A stretch of DNA of 64,000 bases from Calothrix sp. PCC 7716 (GCF_019977735.1 NZ_AP025018.1:2976001-3040000); one strand, 5' to 3'. Positions 1-8,922 are shown, counted from the first letter of the stretch. Numbers and translations: made by a program. The notes: generated by a model from the letters alone, not told the origin.

Positions 1-452
1 CGCAAATTGGTCAAACAGCAGGTTCAATTGGTTATATTGAATACGGTTATGCCAAGCAAAACAACCTTAAGTTTGCTGCTTTGGAAAATAAAGGCGGAAA
101 ATTTATAAAACCTGATGAGCAATCAGGCGCCAAAACTTTAGAATCAGTAACATTACCTGAGAACTTGCGCGCGTTTATTGCCGACCCAGAAGGTGCTGAT
201 TCTTATCCAATTGTTAGCTACTCCTGGTTATTGGTTTACAAAAAATATCCTGATGCAGCTAAAGCTAAAGCAGTTGAAGCAATGGTTGAGTATGCTTTAA
301 CTGAAGGTCAAAAGGCCGCTACAGAGTTAGGTTACATTCCTTTACCTGCCAATGTAGTGCAAAAAGTAGCAGCCGCAGCAGACCCAATTAGTGCTGAATA
401 TAAGATTAGCGTCGGTGGTGGTGCTGGTGGCGCCAGTGCAACTAAACCATAA
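1..452 (+). CDS. pstS: Phosphate ABC transporter substrate-binding protein PstS, 3' part
   Basis: The reading frame is already open at base 3 (residues QIGQTAGSIGYIEYGYAKQN), so the gene starts outside the window; only the last ~149 residues are present. The GSIGYIEYGYA segment and the following PSYPIVSYSWLLVYK-like stretch are typical of the second lobe of the periplasmic phosphate-binding protein of the Pst system. It ends with a Gly/Ala-rich tail. It is followed 93 bp later by pstC, pstA and pstB on the same strand, which settles the identity. The TTG at base 81 is an internal codon, not a start. Family role: binds inorganic phosphate in the periplasm and delivers it to the PstC-PstA channel. 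Confidence 0.93.
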   Translation, partial: QIGQTAGSIGYIEYGYAKQNNLKFAALENKGGKFIKPDEQSGAKTLESVTLPENLRAFIADPEGADSYPIVSYSWLLVYKKYPDAAKAKAVEAMVEYALTEGQKAATELGYIPLPANVVQKVAAAADPISAEYKISVGGGAGGASATKP

Positions 453-476
453 ACGTATTGTTTAGACGTATTGTAC

Positions 477-496
477 AGACGTAACATGTTACGTCT
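477..496. repeat. Perfect 20-bp palindrome between pstS and pstC
   Basis: The sequence AGACGTAACATGTTACGTCT is its own reverse complement. It belongs to the same family as the GTAGAGACG palindromes at 45620-45649 and 59715-59756 (shared AGACG...CGTCT ends). Lying between pstS and pstC it could form a hairpin in the operon transcript and help explain the high PstS to PstC ratio usual in such operons; that role is inference. Confidence 0.7.
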
Positions 497-545
497 CTAC
501 GTGTTCGCTCCCACATTTATTTAGTATTGATGGGTAAATTGATTC

Positions 546-1496
546 ATGAGTAGTTTAGCTCAAGGTAGTCAGGCTTCGGCAAAATCGCGCTCAGAGGTTG
601 ACAAAAACCTAGACCGTGGTTTTATTTGGATAACAAAACTTTTTGCGATTGCAATTGCTGTCATTTTAGTATGGATATCAATTCAGGTTGCGCTACAAGC
701 AATGCCTGCTATTCAACAGTTTGGTGTAGGGTTTTTGTTTGAAACCGACTGGAACCCAGTAGTTAATGAGTACGGTGTACTTCCACAGGTATACGGAACT
801 CTTTTTAGCTCTTTGATTGGACTGTTAATATCTGTACCGCTTGGAGTTGGTGCTGCAATTCTTCTCTCCGAAGACTTTTTACCAGGAAAAGTCAAAATAG
901 TACTGGTGTTCATGGTAGAACTGCTAGCGGCAATTCCTAGCGTAGTTTACGGAGTTTGGGGACTTTTTGTTTTGGTTCCTTTATTAACAAATGTTGGGAA
1001 AGGTTTGAATGCGACCCTAGGATTCATACCATTCTTTAGTACTACTCCAACAGGTCCAAACATGTTGGTTGCAGGAATTATCCTAGCAATCATGACTTTA
1101 CCGATTATTACAGCAATTTCGCGCGATGCTCTCAACTCAGTTCCTCCTAGCTTGCGGCAAGCGTCTTTAGGATTAGGCGCCACACGTTGGGAAACTATAT
1201 TACAAGTTCTTGTGCCTGCTGCTTTTTCCGGAATAGTTAGTGCGGTGATGCTGGCACTTGGTCGAGCGATGGGTGAGACAATGGCGGTGACAATGTTGAT
1301 TGGTAACTCGAATAATATCAGCCCTTCGTTATTCTCACCAGCAAACACAATTTCTTCTCTACTTGCGAACCAATTTGCGGAAGCTAGCGGTTTGCAGGTT
1401 GGTGCTTTGATGTACGCAGCGTTGGTGTTGTTTTTCTTAACGTTCATAGTTAACGTCTTGGCGGAATTAATTGTGATGCGAGTCAAGCGAATATAG
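546..1496 (+). CDS. pstC: Phosphate ABC transporter permease PstC
   Basis: A 316-residue inner-membrane protein with about six hydrophobic segments. The first is near residues 28-50. The EAA-type cytoplasmic loop is visible as LRQASLGLGATRWETILQV around residues 204-222, followed by GRAMGETMAV, the signature of PstC/PstA permeases. Length is normal for the family. It pairs with PstA to form the phosphate channel and is energised by PstB. The start ATG directly follows a short AT-rich leader after the 477-496 palindrome. Gene order pstS-pstC-pstA-pstB is the standard one. Confidence 0.95.
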   Translation: MSSLAQGSQASAKSRSEVDKNLDRGFIWITKLFAIAIAVILVWISIQVALQAMPAIQQFGVGFLFETDWNPVVNEYGVLPQVYGTLFSSLIGLLISVPLGVGAAILLSEDFLPGKVKIVLVFMVELLAAIPSVVYGVWGLFVLVPLLTNVGKGLNATLGFIPFFSTTPTGPNMLVAGIILAIMTLPIITAISRDALNSVPPSLRQASLGLGATRWETILQVLVPAAFSGIVSAVMLALGRAMGETMAVTMLIGNSNNISPSLFSPANTISSLLANQFAEASGLQVGALMYAALVLFFLTFIVNVLAELIVMRVKRI

Positions 1497-1521
1497 TTAA
1501 TTAGATAGTGTTGAGTAAAAT

Positions 1522-2451
1522 ATGCCTTCTAATTTGTCAGATAGTTCAGGTAATTCGAGCGGATACACAATGGGTAGCTTAGTCCGCTCTCCTTCTGCTC
1601 CTAGGACGATGTTTAATTCCATCATGACTGGTGTTGCATTTTTTTGCGGCGCAGTTGCGATTTTTACCTTGGCAGCAGTACTTTCTTACATTTTGTACCG
1701 AGGGTTCGGTAGTATTAGCCCTAGAGTATTTACTGAATTACCACCGTTGCCATTTGGACCATCGCAGGGAGGTTTCGGTAACGCCATTCTTGGCACTTTC
1801 ATCATGGTATTGATTGGTGCTTTCATTAGTATCCCAGTGGGAGTTCTAGCTGCAATTTATTTAACCGAGTTTAGTTCTGGTAATTTAGCTCGATGGATAC
1901 GATTTGCTACAAACATTTTGAGCGGAGTACCTTCAATCATTGCAGGTGTATTTGCTTACGGTGTCGTAGTTCTGACCTTAAATAGATTGGGGTGGGGTTC
2001 ATACTCCGCAGTTGGTGGTGGATTTGCGTTGTCAATTTTGATGCTACCAATTATCGTTAGAACTACAGATGAATCATTGCAGTTAGTATCCAACGACTTA
2101 CGACAAGCTGCTGTCGGTGTCGGCGCCACAAAATTCCAAACAGTTGCCTCCGTAGTTCTGCCAGCAGCAGTACCAGCGATTGTTACAGGTGCAACTTTGG
2201 CAGTGGCACGCGCGGCAGGTGAAACAGCACCTTTATTGTTTACAGCTTTATTTTCATCAGGTTGGCCATCATTAACACCTCAAGGATTACTTCAACCAAC
2301 AGCATCTTTAGCTGTTTTGGTTTATAACTACGCGATTTCTCCTTATGAAAAGTGGAAGTCACTAGCTTGGGCAGCATCTTTGGTTTTGGTGCTAATGGTT
2401 TTAATAGCCAGTATCATTGCCAGACTTGCAACCAGACGCAAAACTTACTAA
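1522..2451 (+). CDS. pstA: Phosphate ABC transporter permease PstA
   Basis: A 309-residue membrane protein starting 25 bp after pstC. Hydrophobic segments alternate with the EAA loop (LRQAAVGVGATKFQTVASVV, about residues 194-213) and the motif ARAAGETAPLLFTALF, characteristic of PstA. A Ser/Gly-rich, hydrophilic N-terminus of ~35 residues precedes the first membrane segment. It forms the phosphate-translocating channel with PstC. Close spacing argues for one transcript with pstC. Confidence 0.95.
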   Translation: MPSNLSDSSGNSSGYTMGSLVRSPSAPRTMFNSIMTGVAFFCGAVAIFTLAAVLSYILYRGFGSISPRVFTELPPLPFGPSQGGFGNAILGTFIMVLIGAFISIPVGVLAAIYLTEFSSGNLARWIRFATNILSGVPSIIAGVFAYGVVVLTLNRLGWGSYSAVGGGFALSILMLPIIVRTTDESLQLVSNDLRQAAVGVGATKFQTVASVVLPAAVPAIVTGATLAVARAAGETAPLLFTALFSSGWPSLTPQGLLQPTASLAVLVYNYAISPYEKWKSLAWAASLVLVLMVLIASIIARLATRRKTY

Positions 2452-2535
2452 ACCAATCTGAAAAAGCATATTAAGAAAATTTCTTTTTAGCTTTATCAAA
2501 CACATTAAATAACACAGCACAATAGCACATACATT

Positions 2536-3342
2536 ATGGCTACTAACATTCGTACAGCCAATGATACAGATACAGTTCTGAGAACTGAAGGGTTAAATGT
2601 TTACTACGGTAACTTTTTAGCAGTCAGCAATGTTTGGCTTGATGTCCCTAGAAATCAAGCTGTAGCATTTATTGGTCCTTCTGGTTGCGGTAAAAGTACA
2701 ATTTTAAGATGTTATAACCGTCTTAATGACTTAATCGAAACTTTTCGGGCTGAAGGTAATGTTATTTACCAAGGTCATAACTTATATGCTCCTAATGTTG
2801 ACCCAGTAGAAGTACGTAGAAGAATTGGAATGGTTTTCCAGCGTCCAAACCCATTTCCCAAATCTATTTATGACAATATTGCTTGGGGCGCCAAGATTAA
2901 TGGCTTCAAAGGCAACATGGATCAACTTGTCGAAAGTAGCCTTAAAAAAGCTGCGTTATGGGATGAAGTTAAAGACAAACTTCGTCAAAACGGTTTGTCA
3001 TTATCTGGTGGACAACAACAGCGTCTGTGTATCGCGCGCGCAATTGCAGTTCAACCTGATGTTATCCTTATGGATGAACCATGTTCAGCACTTGACCCAA
3101 TTTCGACCTTGCGCGTTGAAGAATTGATTCACCAGTTAAAAGAGCAATATACAATTATAATCGTTACCCACAACATGCAACAAGCATCGCGCGTTGCTGA
3201 TAAAACAGCCTTTTTCAACGTTCAAACATCTGAAAAAGGTGGTCGTACAGGTTATTTAGTTGAATACGAACGCACTGAGAAAATTTTCCAAGACCCTCAA
3301 CAAGAAGCAACTAAAGAATACATCAGCGGTAAGTTTGGTTAA
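2536..3342 (+). CDS. pstB: Phosphate ABC transporter ATP-binding protein PstB
   Basis: A 268-residue ABC ATPase. Visible motifs: Walker [10 protein letters not shown] (~48-56), Q-loop [11 protein letters not shown] typical of PstB, ABC signature [14 protein letters not shown], Walker [13 protein letters not shown], and the H-loop [10 protein letters not shown]. The RPNPFPKS and CSALDPIST features separate PstB from other ABC ATPases. It hydrolyses ATP to drive phosphate import through PstC-PstA. It is the last gene of the operon: no phoU follows, and a strong terminator lies 40 bp downstream. Confidence 0.96.
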   Translation: MATNIRTANDTDTVLRTEGLNVYYGNFLAVSNVWLDVPRNQAVAFIGPSGCGKSTILRCYNRLNDLIETFRAEGNVIYQGHNLYAPNVDPVEVRRRIGMVFQRPNPFPKSIYDNIAWGAKINGFKGNMDQLVESSLKKAALWDEVKDKLRQNGLSLSGGQQQRLCIARAIAVQPDVILMDEPCSALDPISTLRVEELIHQLKEQYTIIIVTHNMQQASRVADKTAFFNVQTSEKGGRTGYLVEYERTEKIFQDPQQEATKEYISGKFG

Positions 3343-3382
3343 TTTTTAGCTGCGAAAAATGCAATGCGGATTGACAATTTTG

Positions 3383-3420
3383 AATCCTAGGTATTTCTTA
3401 CCTAGGATTTTGTTTTTTTT
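3383..3420 (+). terminator. Rho-independent terminator of the pst operon
   Basis: A perfect 11-bp stem (AATCCTAGGTA, loop TTTCT, TACCTAGGATT at 3399-3409) is followed by a run with nine T in eleven bases (3410-3420). Stem plus T-tract directly after pstB is a textbook intrinsic terminator. Confidence 0.88.
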
Positions 3421-3721
3421 ACAGCGTCATATTGAACGCAGTGTAAAGCGGAGCTTTTCCCGAAGGGAAACATCTAAAAAATTTACTAGAAGCAACCGCG
3501 TGAGCCTGAAAGCCTGTAATCATGACTTTAGTCATGGACAGTTTAAAACTTTTGACACATATACCATCAAAGTTTACCGTATATTATAGATATAAAAACA
3601 GTTAGGCGCCGAACGCTTATAAGCACCTGTAACCTGAATCTATGCAGCCAACGAATAATCTGGCATAACGGAAAAACTAGCATTGGCTTTATTTTGATAT
3701 TTTTATACGGAAAAGCTATAT
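3421..3721. other. Noncoding region with two hairpins, possible IS200/IS605 end remnant
   Basis: No gene is supported here. Two perfect hairpins are present: TTTCCC-GAA-GGGAAA at 3456-3470 and CATGAC-TTTA-GTCATG at 3521-3536. The second resembles the subterminal right-end hairpin of cyanobacterial IS200/IS605 elements, and the flanking unpaired text (ending about 3550) also looks like such an end, but no transposase or TnpB is nearby. A GGCGCC site lies at 3604. The promoter for the efflux operon starting at 3722 must be in this interval; I cannot assign it confidently. Confidence 0.35.
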
Positions 3722-5266
3722 ATGACATTAGACACATCAAATCCTGTAGATAGTGCGGGTTTTTTACCAGATATTCCAGAAAAAAAGAAAAAGCGTAAAA
3801 TTAGTTGGCTACCTTGGGTGCTAATCTTAGGGCTTTTAGGTGGAATTGGCTATGCGGTTTATCGTCAAGTAGTAATTGTTCCTGCTATTGAAGCTAAAAG
3901 CAAGGTTTTAACGCAACCTGTAGAAAGGAGAACTTTACCTGTAAAGGTTTCGGCGAATGGCACTATTAAGCCCGAACGGTCGATTAATATTAGTCCTAAG
4001 CAGTCAGGTGTTCTCAAATCGCTACTTGTAAAAGAAGGTGATACTGTTAAACAGGGACAAATTATTGCTTATATGGATGATTCCAACTTGCTTGGACAAC
4101 TTACTCAAGCAAGGGGACAGTTAGCACAGCAAGAATCTAATTTACAAAAGTTAATAGCAGGAAATCGTCCTCAAGATATTGCTTCCGCACAAGCTGCATT
4201 AGACGAAGCAGAAGCAAATTTACAAAAAGCTATAGTTGGTAACAGACCTCAAGATATTGGTCAAGCACAAGCGCGTTTACAACAGGCTACAGCAAGTTTA
4301 ACTAAAGCTGAAGATGATTTACGTCGTAATCAGCAGCTTTACACTAGTGGCGCCGTTTCGCTACAAGTTGTAAATCAAAGTCGTGCAGATAGAGACAGCG
4401 CACGAGGTCAAGTTACAGAAGCACAACAAGCATTGGCATTACAAAAAGCAGGTTCACGCACAGAAGATATTGACACTGCGCGCGCACAAGTTAGACAAAG
4501 ACAACAAGCTTTAGCGCTTTTAAAAGCGGGAACTCGACAAGAAGATATTTCAGGTGCGCGCGCTCAAGTAGAATCTGCGCGCGGTTCGTTACGAACTGTT
4601 CAAACTCAAATTAATGACACAATACTTCGGGCGCCTTTTGATGGTGTTGTAACGCAAAAATATTCTGACCCAGGCGCCTTTGTAACACCAACAACTTCAG
4701 GTAGTGCTGTATCTAGTGCAACATCTTCGTCTGTTGTATCTCTCGCTTCAACAAATCAGTTAGTAGCAAATGTTGCAGAAGTAAATATTAGTAAAATTAG
4801 TCTTGGGCAAAAAGTACTAGTTACAGCAGATGCTCATCCAGGTGTAGTTTTTGAAGGTCGAGTAACTCAAATTGCTGCTCAAGCTACCGTAGAGCAAAAC
4901 GTTACTAGCTTTCAAGTCAAAGCAGAAATCGTCTCGGATAACAAAAATCTACTGCGTTCGGGAATGAATGTAACGGCAGATTTTCAAGTTGGTCAATTAG
5001 AAAATGCCCTTTTAGTACCAACAGCAGCAGTTGTACGTCAACAAAGAAGAACAGGTGTATTTGTAGCAGGAGAAGATAATAAACCAGTGTTTACTCCTAT
5101 TGAAACAGGTGTAACAGTAAATAGATATACAGAAGTTAAATCTGGATTGAAAGGAAACGAAAGGGTATTACTTAGCTTTCCACCAGGTTCACGACCTCAG
5201 TCAACACCGCGTGGGGGAGTACTTCCTGGTGCAGGTGGTGGTGGTTCAAGACGTGCGGCGCCTTAA
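3722..5266 (+). CDS. MacA-like periplasmic adaptor (HlyD/RND-type membrane fusion protein)
   Basis: A 514-residue protein with one N-terminal membrane segment (LPWVLILGLLGGIGYAVY, ~30-47) and a long periplasmic part. A split biotinyl-lipoyl domain is visible: first half ISPKQSGVLKSLLVKEGDTV (~90-109) and second half TILRAPFDGVVTQKYSDPGA (~297-316). Between them is a Gln/Ala-rich coiled-coil hairpin with internally repeated GNRPQDI/GSRTEDI/GTRQEDI turns. The beta-barrel domain follows and the tail is Gly/Pro-rich. The hairpin is longer than in E. coli MacA. It is followed 27 bp later by a MacB-type permease and then an ATPase, so it is the adaptor of a tripartite efflux pump. The exported substrate cannot be told from sequence. 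It could equally serve glycolipid or peptide export, as DevB-type relatives do. Confidence 0.87.
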   Translation: MTLDTSNPVDSAGFLPDIPEKKKKRKISWLPWVLILGLLGGIGYAVYRQVVIVPAIEAKSKVLTQPVERRTLPVKVSANGTIKPERSINISPKQSGVLKSLLVKEGDTVKQGQIIAYMDDSNLLGQLTQARGQLAQQESNLQKLIAGNRPQDIASAQAALDEAEANLQKAIVGNRPQDIGQAQARLQQATASLTKAEDDLRRNQQLYTSGAVSLQVVNQSRADRDSARGQVTEAQQALALQKAGSRTEDIDTARAQVRQRQQALALLKAGTRQEDISGARAQVESARGSLRTVQTQINDTILRAPFDGVVTQKYSDPGAFVTPTTSGSAVSSATSSSVVSLASTNQLVANVAEVNISKISLGQKVLVTADAHPGVVFEGRVTQIAAQATVEQNVTSFQVKAEIVSDNKNLLRSGMNVTADFQVGQLENALLVPTAAVVRQQRRTGVFVAGEDNKPVFTPIETGVTVNRYTEVKSGLKGNERVLLSFPPGSRPQSTPRGGVLPGAGGGGSRRAAP

Positions 5267-5293
5267 TTTAATAATTTACATAAAAATGGCAAT

Positions 5294-6586
5294 ATGGCAA
5301 AGCCTTTACTTCAATACAACAAATCTAAATACAACAATCCTAAACCAAAAAGTAAGCGCCCTATTCCGGTAACAGAAATAATCTCAATGGCGGTTGAAAC
5401 GCTATGGAGTAACAAATTACGCACTGGATTAACAATGCTAGGTGTAATTATTGGGATAGCCTCGGTTATTGCCATAACATCTGTTGGTCAAGGTGTACAA
5501 AAAGGAACCGAGCAACAAATTCAAGCACTGGGGCCTGATGTTCTTTCGGTATTTTCTGGTTCTGCAAGAAGTGGAAATATTCGTCAGGGAACAGGAAGCA
5601 GCAGTACATTAACATGGGATGATGCGAAAGCAATTGCAGAACAGGCGCCGTCAGCACAAGCTGTATCTGCTTACTTACAAAGGAATGCACAAGTTGTTTA
5701 TGAAGGTCAAAACAACTCAACGCCAGTTTTTGGGACAGACTTAAACTACCCACAAGTTAGAGATATTGAAATTCAAAACGGCAGATATTTTAACCAAGAA
5801 GAACTCGACACTTCATCATTAGTTGCTGTAATTGGCCCAACAATAGAAAGTAATTTATTTAATCGTAGTGACCCATTAGGTAAACGAATTAGAATTCGAG
5901 GTGAAGCTTACGAAGTCATTGGGGTAACAGAGTCGAAAGGTTCGCAGGGAGGAATGGACAGAGATGAAGTCGTTTTTATTCCTTTAACTACTATGTCGGC
6001 AAGGTTAGTTGGTAATAATGCTTTATCAGGAGTTTCTGTAAATGCGATTTTAATTAAAGCGGGTGAAGAATTAGATGCTGTACAGTTTCAAGTTACCAAT
6101 CTCTTACGCTTACGTCACAATATTTATCCACCCCAAGAAGACGATTTTCGCATTACTAACCAAGCTGATATTATTAGTACTTTTACCAATATAGTTGGTT
6201 TATTTACAGTCATGGTTGTTGCCATTGCCGGAATATCATTAGTTGTTGGGGGAATTGGAATTGCCAATATTATGTTAGTGTCTGTTGTAGAACGAACGCG
6301 CGAAATTGGAATTCGCAAAGCAGTAGGCGCCACAAATTCAGCAATACTCAATCAATTTTTAACCGAAGCAATTGTAATTTCCACGCTTGGAGGAGGTATT
6401 GGAATTGGAAGTGGTATTTTAATTGCCTTTATTGCCGCAAATATTTTTAAGTTTCCGTTTGTTATTTCTGTATTATCAGTTATTGCTGGGCTAGCACTTT
6501 CACTATCTGTAGGTTTAGTCGCTGGCGTAATTCCTGCACGTAACGCTGCGAAATTAGACCCCATCACCGCTCTCAGAAGCGACTAA
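5294..6586 (+). CDS. MacB-like ABC transporter permease (FtsX superfamily)
   Basis: A 430-residue permease with no ATPase domain of its own. Architecture: first membrane segment after SNKLRTGLTMLGVIIGIASVIA (split here across residues ~40-60), a large periplasmic MacB-type domain (~70-275), and a C-terminal FtsX domain with three membrane segments beginning at FTNIVGLFTVMVVAIAGISL. The ERTREIGIRKAVGA coupling motif (~336-349) and the PARNAAKLDPITALR end are diagnostic. It works with the adaptor upstream and the ATPase downstream; in MacAB of enterobacteria ATPase and permease are one chain, here they are separate genes, as in many Gram-positives and cyanobacteria. Confidence 0.9.
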   Translation: MAKPLLQYNKSKYNNPKPKSKRPIPVTEIISMAVETLWSNKLRTGLTMLGVIIGIASVIAITSVGQGVQKGTEQQIQALGPDVLSVFSGSARSGNIRQGTGSSSTLTWDDAKAIAEQAPSAQAVSAYLQRNAQVVYEGQNNSTPVFGTDLNYPQVRDIEIQNGRYFNQEELDTSSLVAVIGPTIESNLFNRSDPLGKRIRIRGEAYEVIGVTESKGSQGGMDRDEVVFIPLTTMSARLVGNNALSGVSVNAILIKAGEELDAVQFQVTNLLRLRHNIYPPQEDDFRITNQADIISTFTNIVGLFTVMVVAIAGISLVVGGIGIANIMLVSVVERTREIGIRKAVGATNSAILNQFLTEAIVISTLGGGIGIGSGILIAFIAANIFKFPFVISVLSVIAGLALSLSVGLVAGVIPARNAAKLDPITALRSD

Positions 6587-6589
6587 AAG

Positions 6590-6674
6590 AGTGCTGAGTA
6601 GAAAGTGCTGAGTGCTGAGTATTACTCTAAACTCCTCTCTTCTACTCAGCACTCAGCACTCAGCACTCATTACT
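6590..6674. repeat. Heptanucleotide repeat hairpin (GTGCTGA/TCAGCAC arms)
   Basis: The left arm (6590-6622) consists of GTGCTGA heptamers with a TAGAAA interruption. The right arm (6642-6674) is their reverse complement, so the RNA can fold into a long hairpin. Heptamer tandem repeats of this kind are a known hallmark of filamentous cyanobacteria. Near-identical arrays lie at 48757-48934 and 50471-50627. Here the array sits between two co-directional genes of one transporter. Confidence 0.85.
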
Positions 6675-6684
6675 ATTTAAAATT

Positions 6685-7347
6685 ATGATTTACATGGAAT
6701 CGATTACTAAAACTTATCGTTTGGGAGAAATGAGTGTTCCTATATTAAAGGGAATTGAGCTGTTTATTGGGGAAGGGGAATATGTGGCAATAATGGGCGC
6801 CTCTGGTTCGGGAAAATCTACGTTAATGAATATTATTGGGTGTCTCGACCGTCCGACATCTGGACACTATATATTAGAGGGCAGAAACCTGACAACTTTT
6901 GATGATGATGAATTAGCTTATATTCGTAATCAAAGAATTGGTTTTGTATTTCAGCAATTTAACCTGTTGTCGCGCGCTACTGCTCTTGATAATGTCATGT
7001 TACCAATGGTTTACGCTAACGAACGTAAACCACAACGGCGCCAACGAGCATTACAAGCATTACAAAGAGTCGGTTTAGCTGAACGTGTAAATAACCGTCC
7101 CAGTCAACTATCAGGTGGACAACAACAGCGAGTTGCTATCGCGCGCGCTTTAGTAAACCGACCAGCACTAGTTTTGGCAGACGAACCAACAGGAGCATTA
7201 GATACAGAAACATCCCAAGAAGTAATGAATTTGCTCTCGGAACTCAACGAACAAGGTATCACAATTGTAATCGTTACCCACGAACCAGATATTGCCGCTC
7301 AAACCAAACGAATTATTCGAGTGCAAGACGGTTTGATATTACATTGA
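6685..7347 (+). CDS. MacB/LolD-type ABC transporter ATP-binding protein
   Basis: A 220-residue ABC ATPase with Walker A GASGSGKST (~36-44), Q-loop VFQQFNLL, signature [15 protein letters not shown], Walker B LVLADEPTGALD and H-loop VTHEP. The GALD and NLLSRATALDN pattern is typical of the LolD/MacB/FtsE branch. It should energise the MacB-like permease encoded 98 bp upstream; the gap holds only the heptamer hairpin. The start is ATG 6685 or the in-frame ATG 6694. Its last codons and stop fall inside a 59-bp segment duplicated at 8042-8100. Confidence 0.92.
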   Translation: MIYMESITKTYRLGEMSVPILKGIELFIGEGEYVAIMGASGSGKSTLMNIIGCLDRPTSGHYILEGRNLTTFDDDELAYIRNQRIGFVFQQFNLLSRATALDNVMLPMVYANERKPQRRQRALQALQRVGLAERVNNRPSQLSGGQQQRVAIARALVNRPALVLADEPTGALDTETSQEVMNLLSELNEQGITIVIVTHEPDIAAQTKRIIRVQDGLILH

Positions 7348-7457
7348 TTATCGGAAAACATTAGGCAGCAGATAGGTGGCGCCTGTGGGCAGCTTCGCGC
7401 CTAGCACCGCAATTATAAATATGCTATGATATACTTATTTTAATTGTGAGATAATAT

Positions 7458-7703
7458 ATGATTGATAGAGAAGTTACAGGAATTATAAATAAAGATTGCT
7501 TTGTTACTTTTGATGAAGAAATAGAAATAACAGAGCCTCAAAATGTAACTATAATTTTCAAAGGAACAAACCAAGATAGTAAACCTGCGAAGCTCAAAAC
7601 TCAACAGGAATTAACAGATGAAATTATTCAGGGTTTGCATGAAGCTATTACAGGTAAAACAGTTCCGCTATCAGCGCTATGGGATGAAGTAGATGCAGAC
7701 TGA
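7458..7703 (+). CDS. Putative antitoxin of a RelE-type module
   Basis: An 81-residue acidic protein. The N-terminal ~40 residues (VTGIINKDCFVTFDEEIEI...VTIIFKG) look like the short beta-rich leader found in many cyanobacterial antitoxins. The C-terminal helix-rich tail would bind the toxin. Its stop overlaps the start of a decayed RelE-like gene (ATG 7693), the usual antitoxin-then-toxin order with 11-nt overlap. The cognate toxin is broken, so it may be a leftover antitoxin. The identification rests mainly on context. Confidence 0.6.
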   Translation: MIDREVTGIINKDCFVTFDEEIEITEPQNVTIIFKGTNQDSKPAKLKTQQELTDEIIQGLHEAITGKTVPLSALWDEVDAD

Positions 7704-7987
7704 TGATAAGCCTGTCAAGGTAGAACTTACCTTTAATTAATAAATTGAGTGATGGTGAAATAGTCGGCGGCCGTTTAAAGGGATTCGACTATGAAGTATA
7801 TAAAGTAAGGGTAAAAAATAGTGATAATCAGAAGGGTGCTAGTGGTAGATATAGAGTTATTTACTATGTTAAAACATCCGATTTGGTTATTCTGTGTAAT
7901 ATTTATTCAAAATCAGATTGCGAAAGTATAGATGATAGCTTAATAGAAAAGTCTATTCAAGAATATTTAGAAGAAAATAACTTATAA
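7693..7987 (+). pseudogene. Decayed RelE/ParE-type toxin gene with internal deletion
   Basis: The ATG at 7693 opens MQTDDKPVKVELTFN, the expected N-terminus of cyanobacterial RelE-like toxins, but stops at TAA 7738-7740. In the +2-nt frame, starting KLSDGEIVG at 7742, the C-terminal half continues to 7987 (GFDYEVYKVRVKNSDNQKG, then GRYRVIYYVKT and a final IYSKSD). About 35 residues of helical middle that intact relatives carry are missing between the two pieces, so a deletion joined them out of frame. An 80-codon ORF from TTG 7745 alone would lack the N-terminal half and is unlikely to be a working RNase. Confidence 0.7.
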
Positions 7988-8005
7988 AATAGCTTGATAA
8001 ATCTA

Positions 8006-8100
8006 TAAATAACCGTCCCAGTCAACCTTCTTGTATTTTAGGACGGTTTGATATTATATTGATTATCGGAAAACATTAGGCAGTAAGTAGGTGGCGCCTG
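8006..8100. repeat. Second copy of the ABC-ATPase/exoD junction
   Basis: Two blocks repeat sequence from the upstream ATPase gene: 8006-8026 equals 7088-7108 (21/21) and 8042-8100 matches 7327-7385 (about 55 of 59). The first block comes from mid-gene and the second spans the ATPase stop and beyond. In between only 15 bp remain of the ~218 bp present in the original. The copy also encodes the C-terminal residues and stop of the exoD gene on the other strand. The toxin-antitoxin remnant lies exactly between the two copies. Confidence 0.85.
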
Positions 8101-8674
8101 CATACAAAAGGTAAAAAGCAAAACCGAAGAACAAAGTGTTCAAAACGGTAGCTATATAACCTAAGCACATTAATAAACCGTCAGACTCAATAGTCGCGAC
8201 CGCCAACAGTAACATTCCCACGGCAGGAATCATATTCGTAGCAGGAGGATATGGTGACATTAGTAATATTGCCAGCCAAGTCAAGCATATGCCATTCAGG
8301 CGCCAAGTTAAATCATTATCGGCAATTTTTTCAAAACGTGGTCGAGAAATTTTTTCTAAAACTTTGGTAACACGCTGTAAATTTTGCAGCAGAGCTTGGG
8401 CAAAACGTTTAGGAAATTGAAAAGTAGCAATTTTTTTTGGAAGCCACGGTGTACGCCTTCCCAAAGCCATTTGCCCAGCCATCAACAAGCAAGCAACACC
8501 GAGAGGAGTACTTAACCCTGGTGGCATAGGCAACAAAAATGGTAGTACCAATAATGCAATCACTAAGCTAAAACCCCGTTCTGAGGTTTCTGCAATAATA
8601 TCGCCCAGAGTCAAAGGTTTATCAGCTAAATGTTGCAATAAGGTCTTAATATCTTGAGAAAATCTCAGGTGCAT
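8063..8674 (-). CDS. exoD: ExoD family exopolysaccharide synthesis protein
   Basis: A 203-residue membrane protein. The N-terminus (LLQHLADKPLTLGDIIAETS, then GFSLVIALLVLPFLLPMPPG and a PLGVACLLMAGQMALGRR segment) matches the ExoD family, whose first member affects exopolysaccharide production in rhizobia; the biochemical role is unknown. Four to five hydrophobic segments are visible. The last ~12 codons (through LLPNVFR) lie in the repeat copy at 8042-8100, so the present C-terminus coincides with the duplication edge. It is convergent with the transporter genes. Confidence 0.85.
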   Translation of the reverse strand: MHLRFSQDIKTLLQHLADKPLTLGDIIAETSERGFSLVIALLVLPFLLPMPPGLSTPLGVACLLMAGQMALGRRTPWLPKKIATFQFPKRFAQALLQNLQRVTKVLEKISRPRFEKIADNDLTWRLNGICLTWLAILLMSPYPPATNMIPAVGMLLLAVATIESDGLLMCLGYIATVLNTLFFGFAFYLLYAGATYLLPNVFR

Positions 8675-8922
8675 AATACTTCAGAGTAATGGATATCGAT
8701 AAAATGATTATTACCAAACTTTACTCTAATCCATACCTAGAGTTTGTATCCGCACAATCAAGCATTAGTATTTTACCAATTTTCTAGCCGTTACAATCAG
8801 CTATATTTATGAATCTTTTGTACTAGTGTATATAGTTTTTCCTAGAGGATATAATTTTGACTGAATTTATTCTCTAGGAATTTTGCTTCTACGTACAAAC
8901 CGTACATACGAATCTTTTTATG

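Noticed and set aside
947-1486. Long minus-strand frame opposite pstC
   Set aside because: It is a shadow of pstC; low-complexity amino acid pattern, no ribosome site and pstC has full family motifs.
7745-7987. Independent small gene starting at TTG 7745
   Set aside because: It is the C-terminal half of a RelE-like toxin; the N-terminal half is in another frame at 7693, so it is a broken gene.
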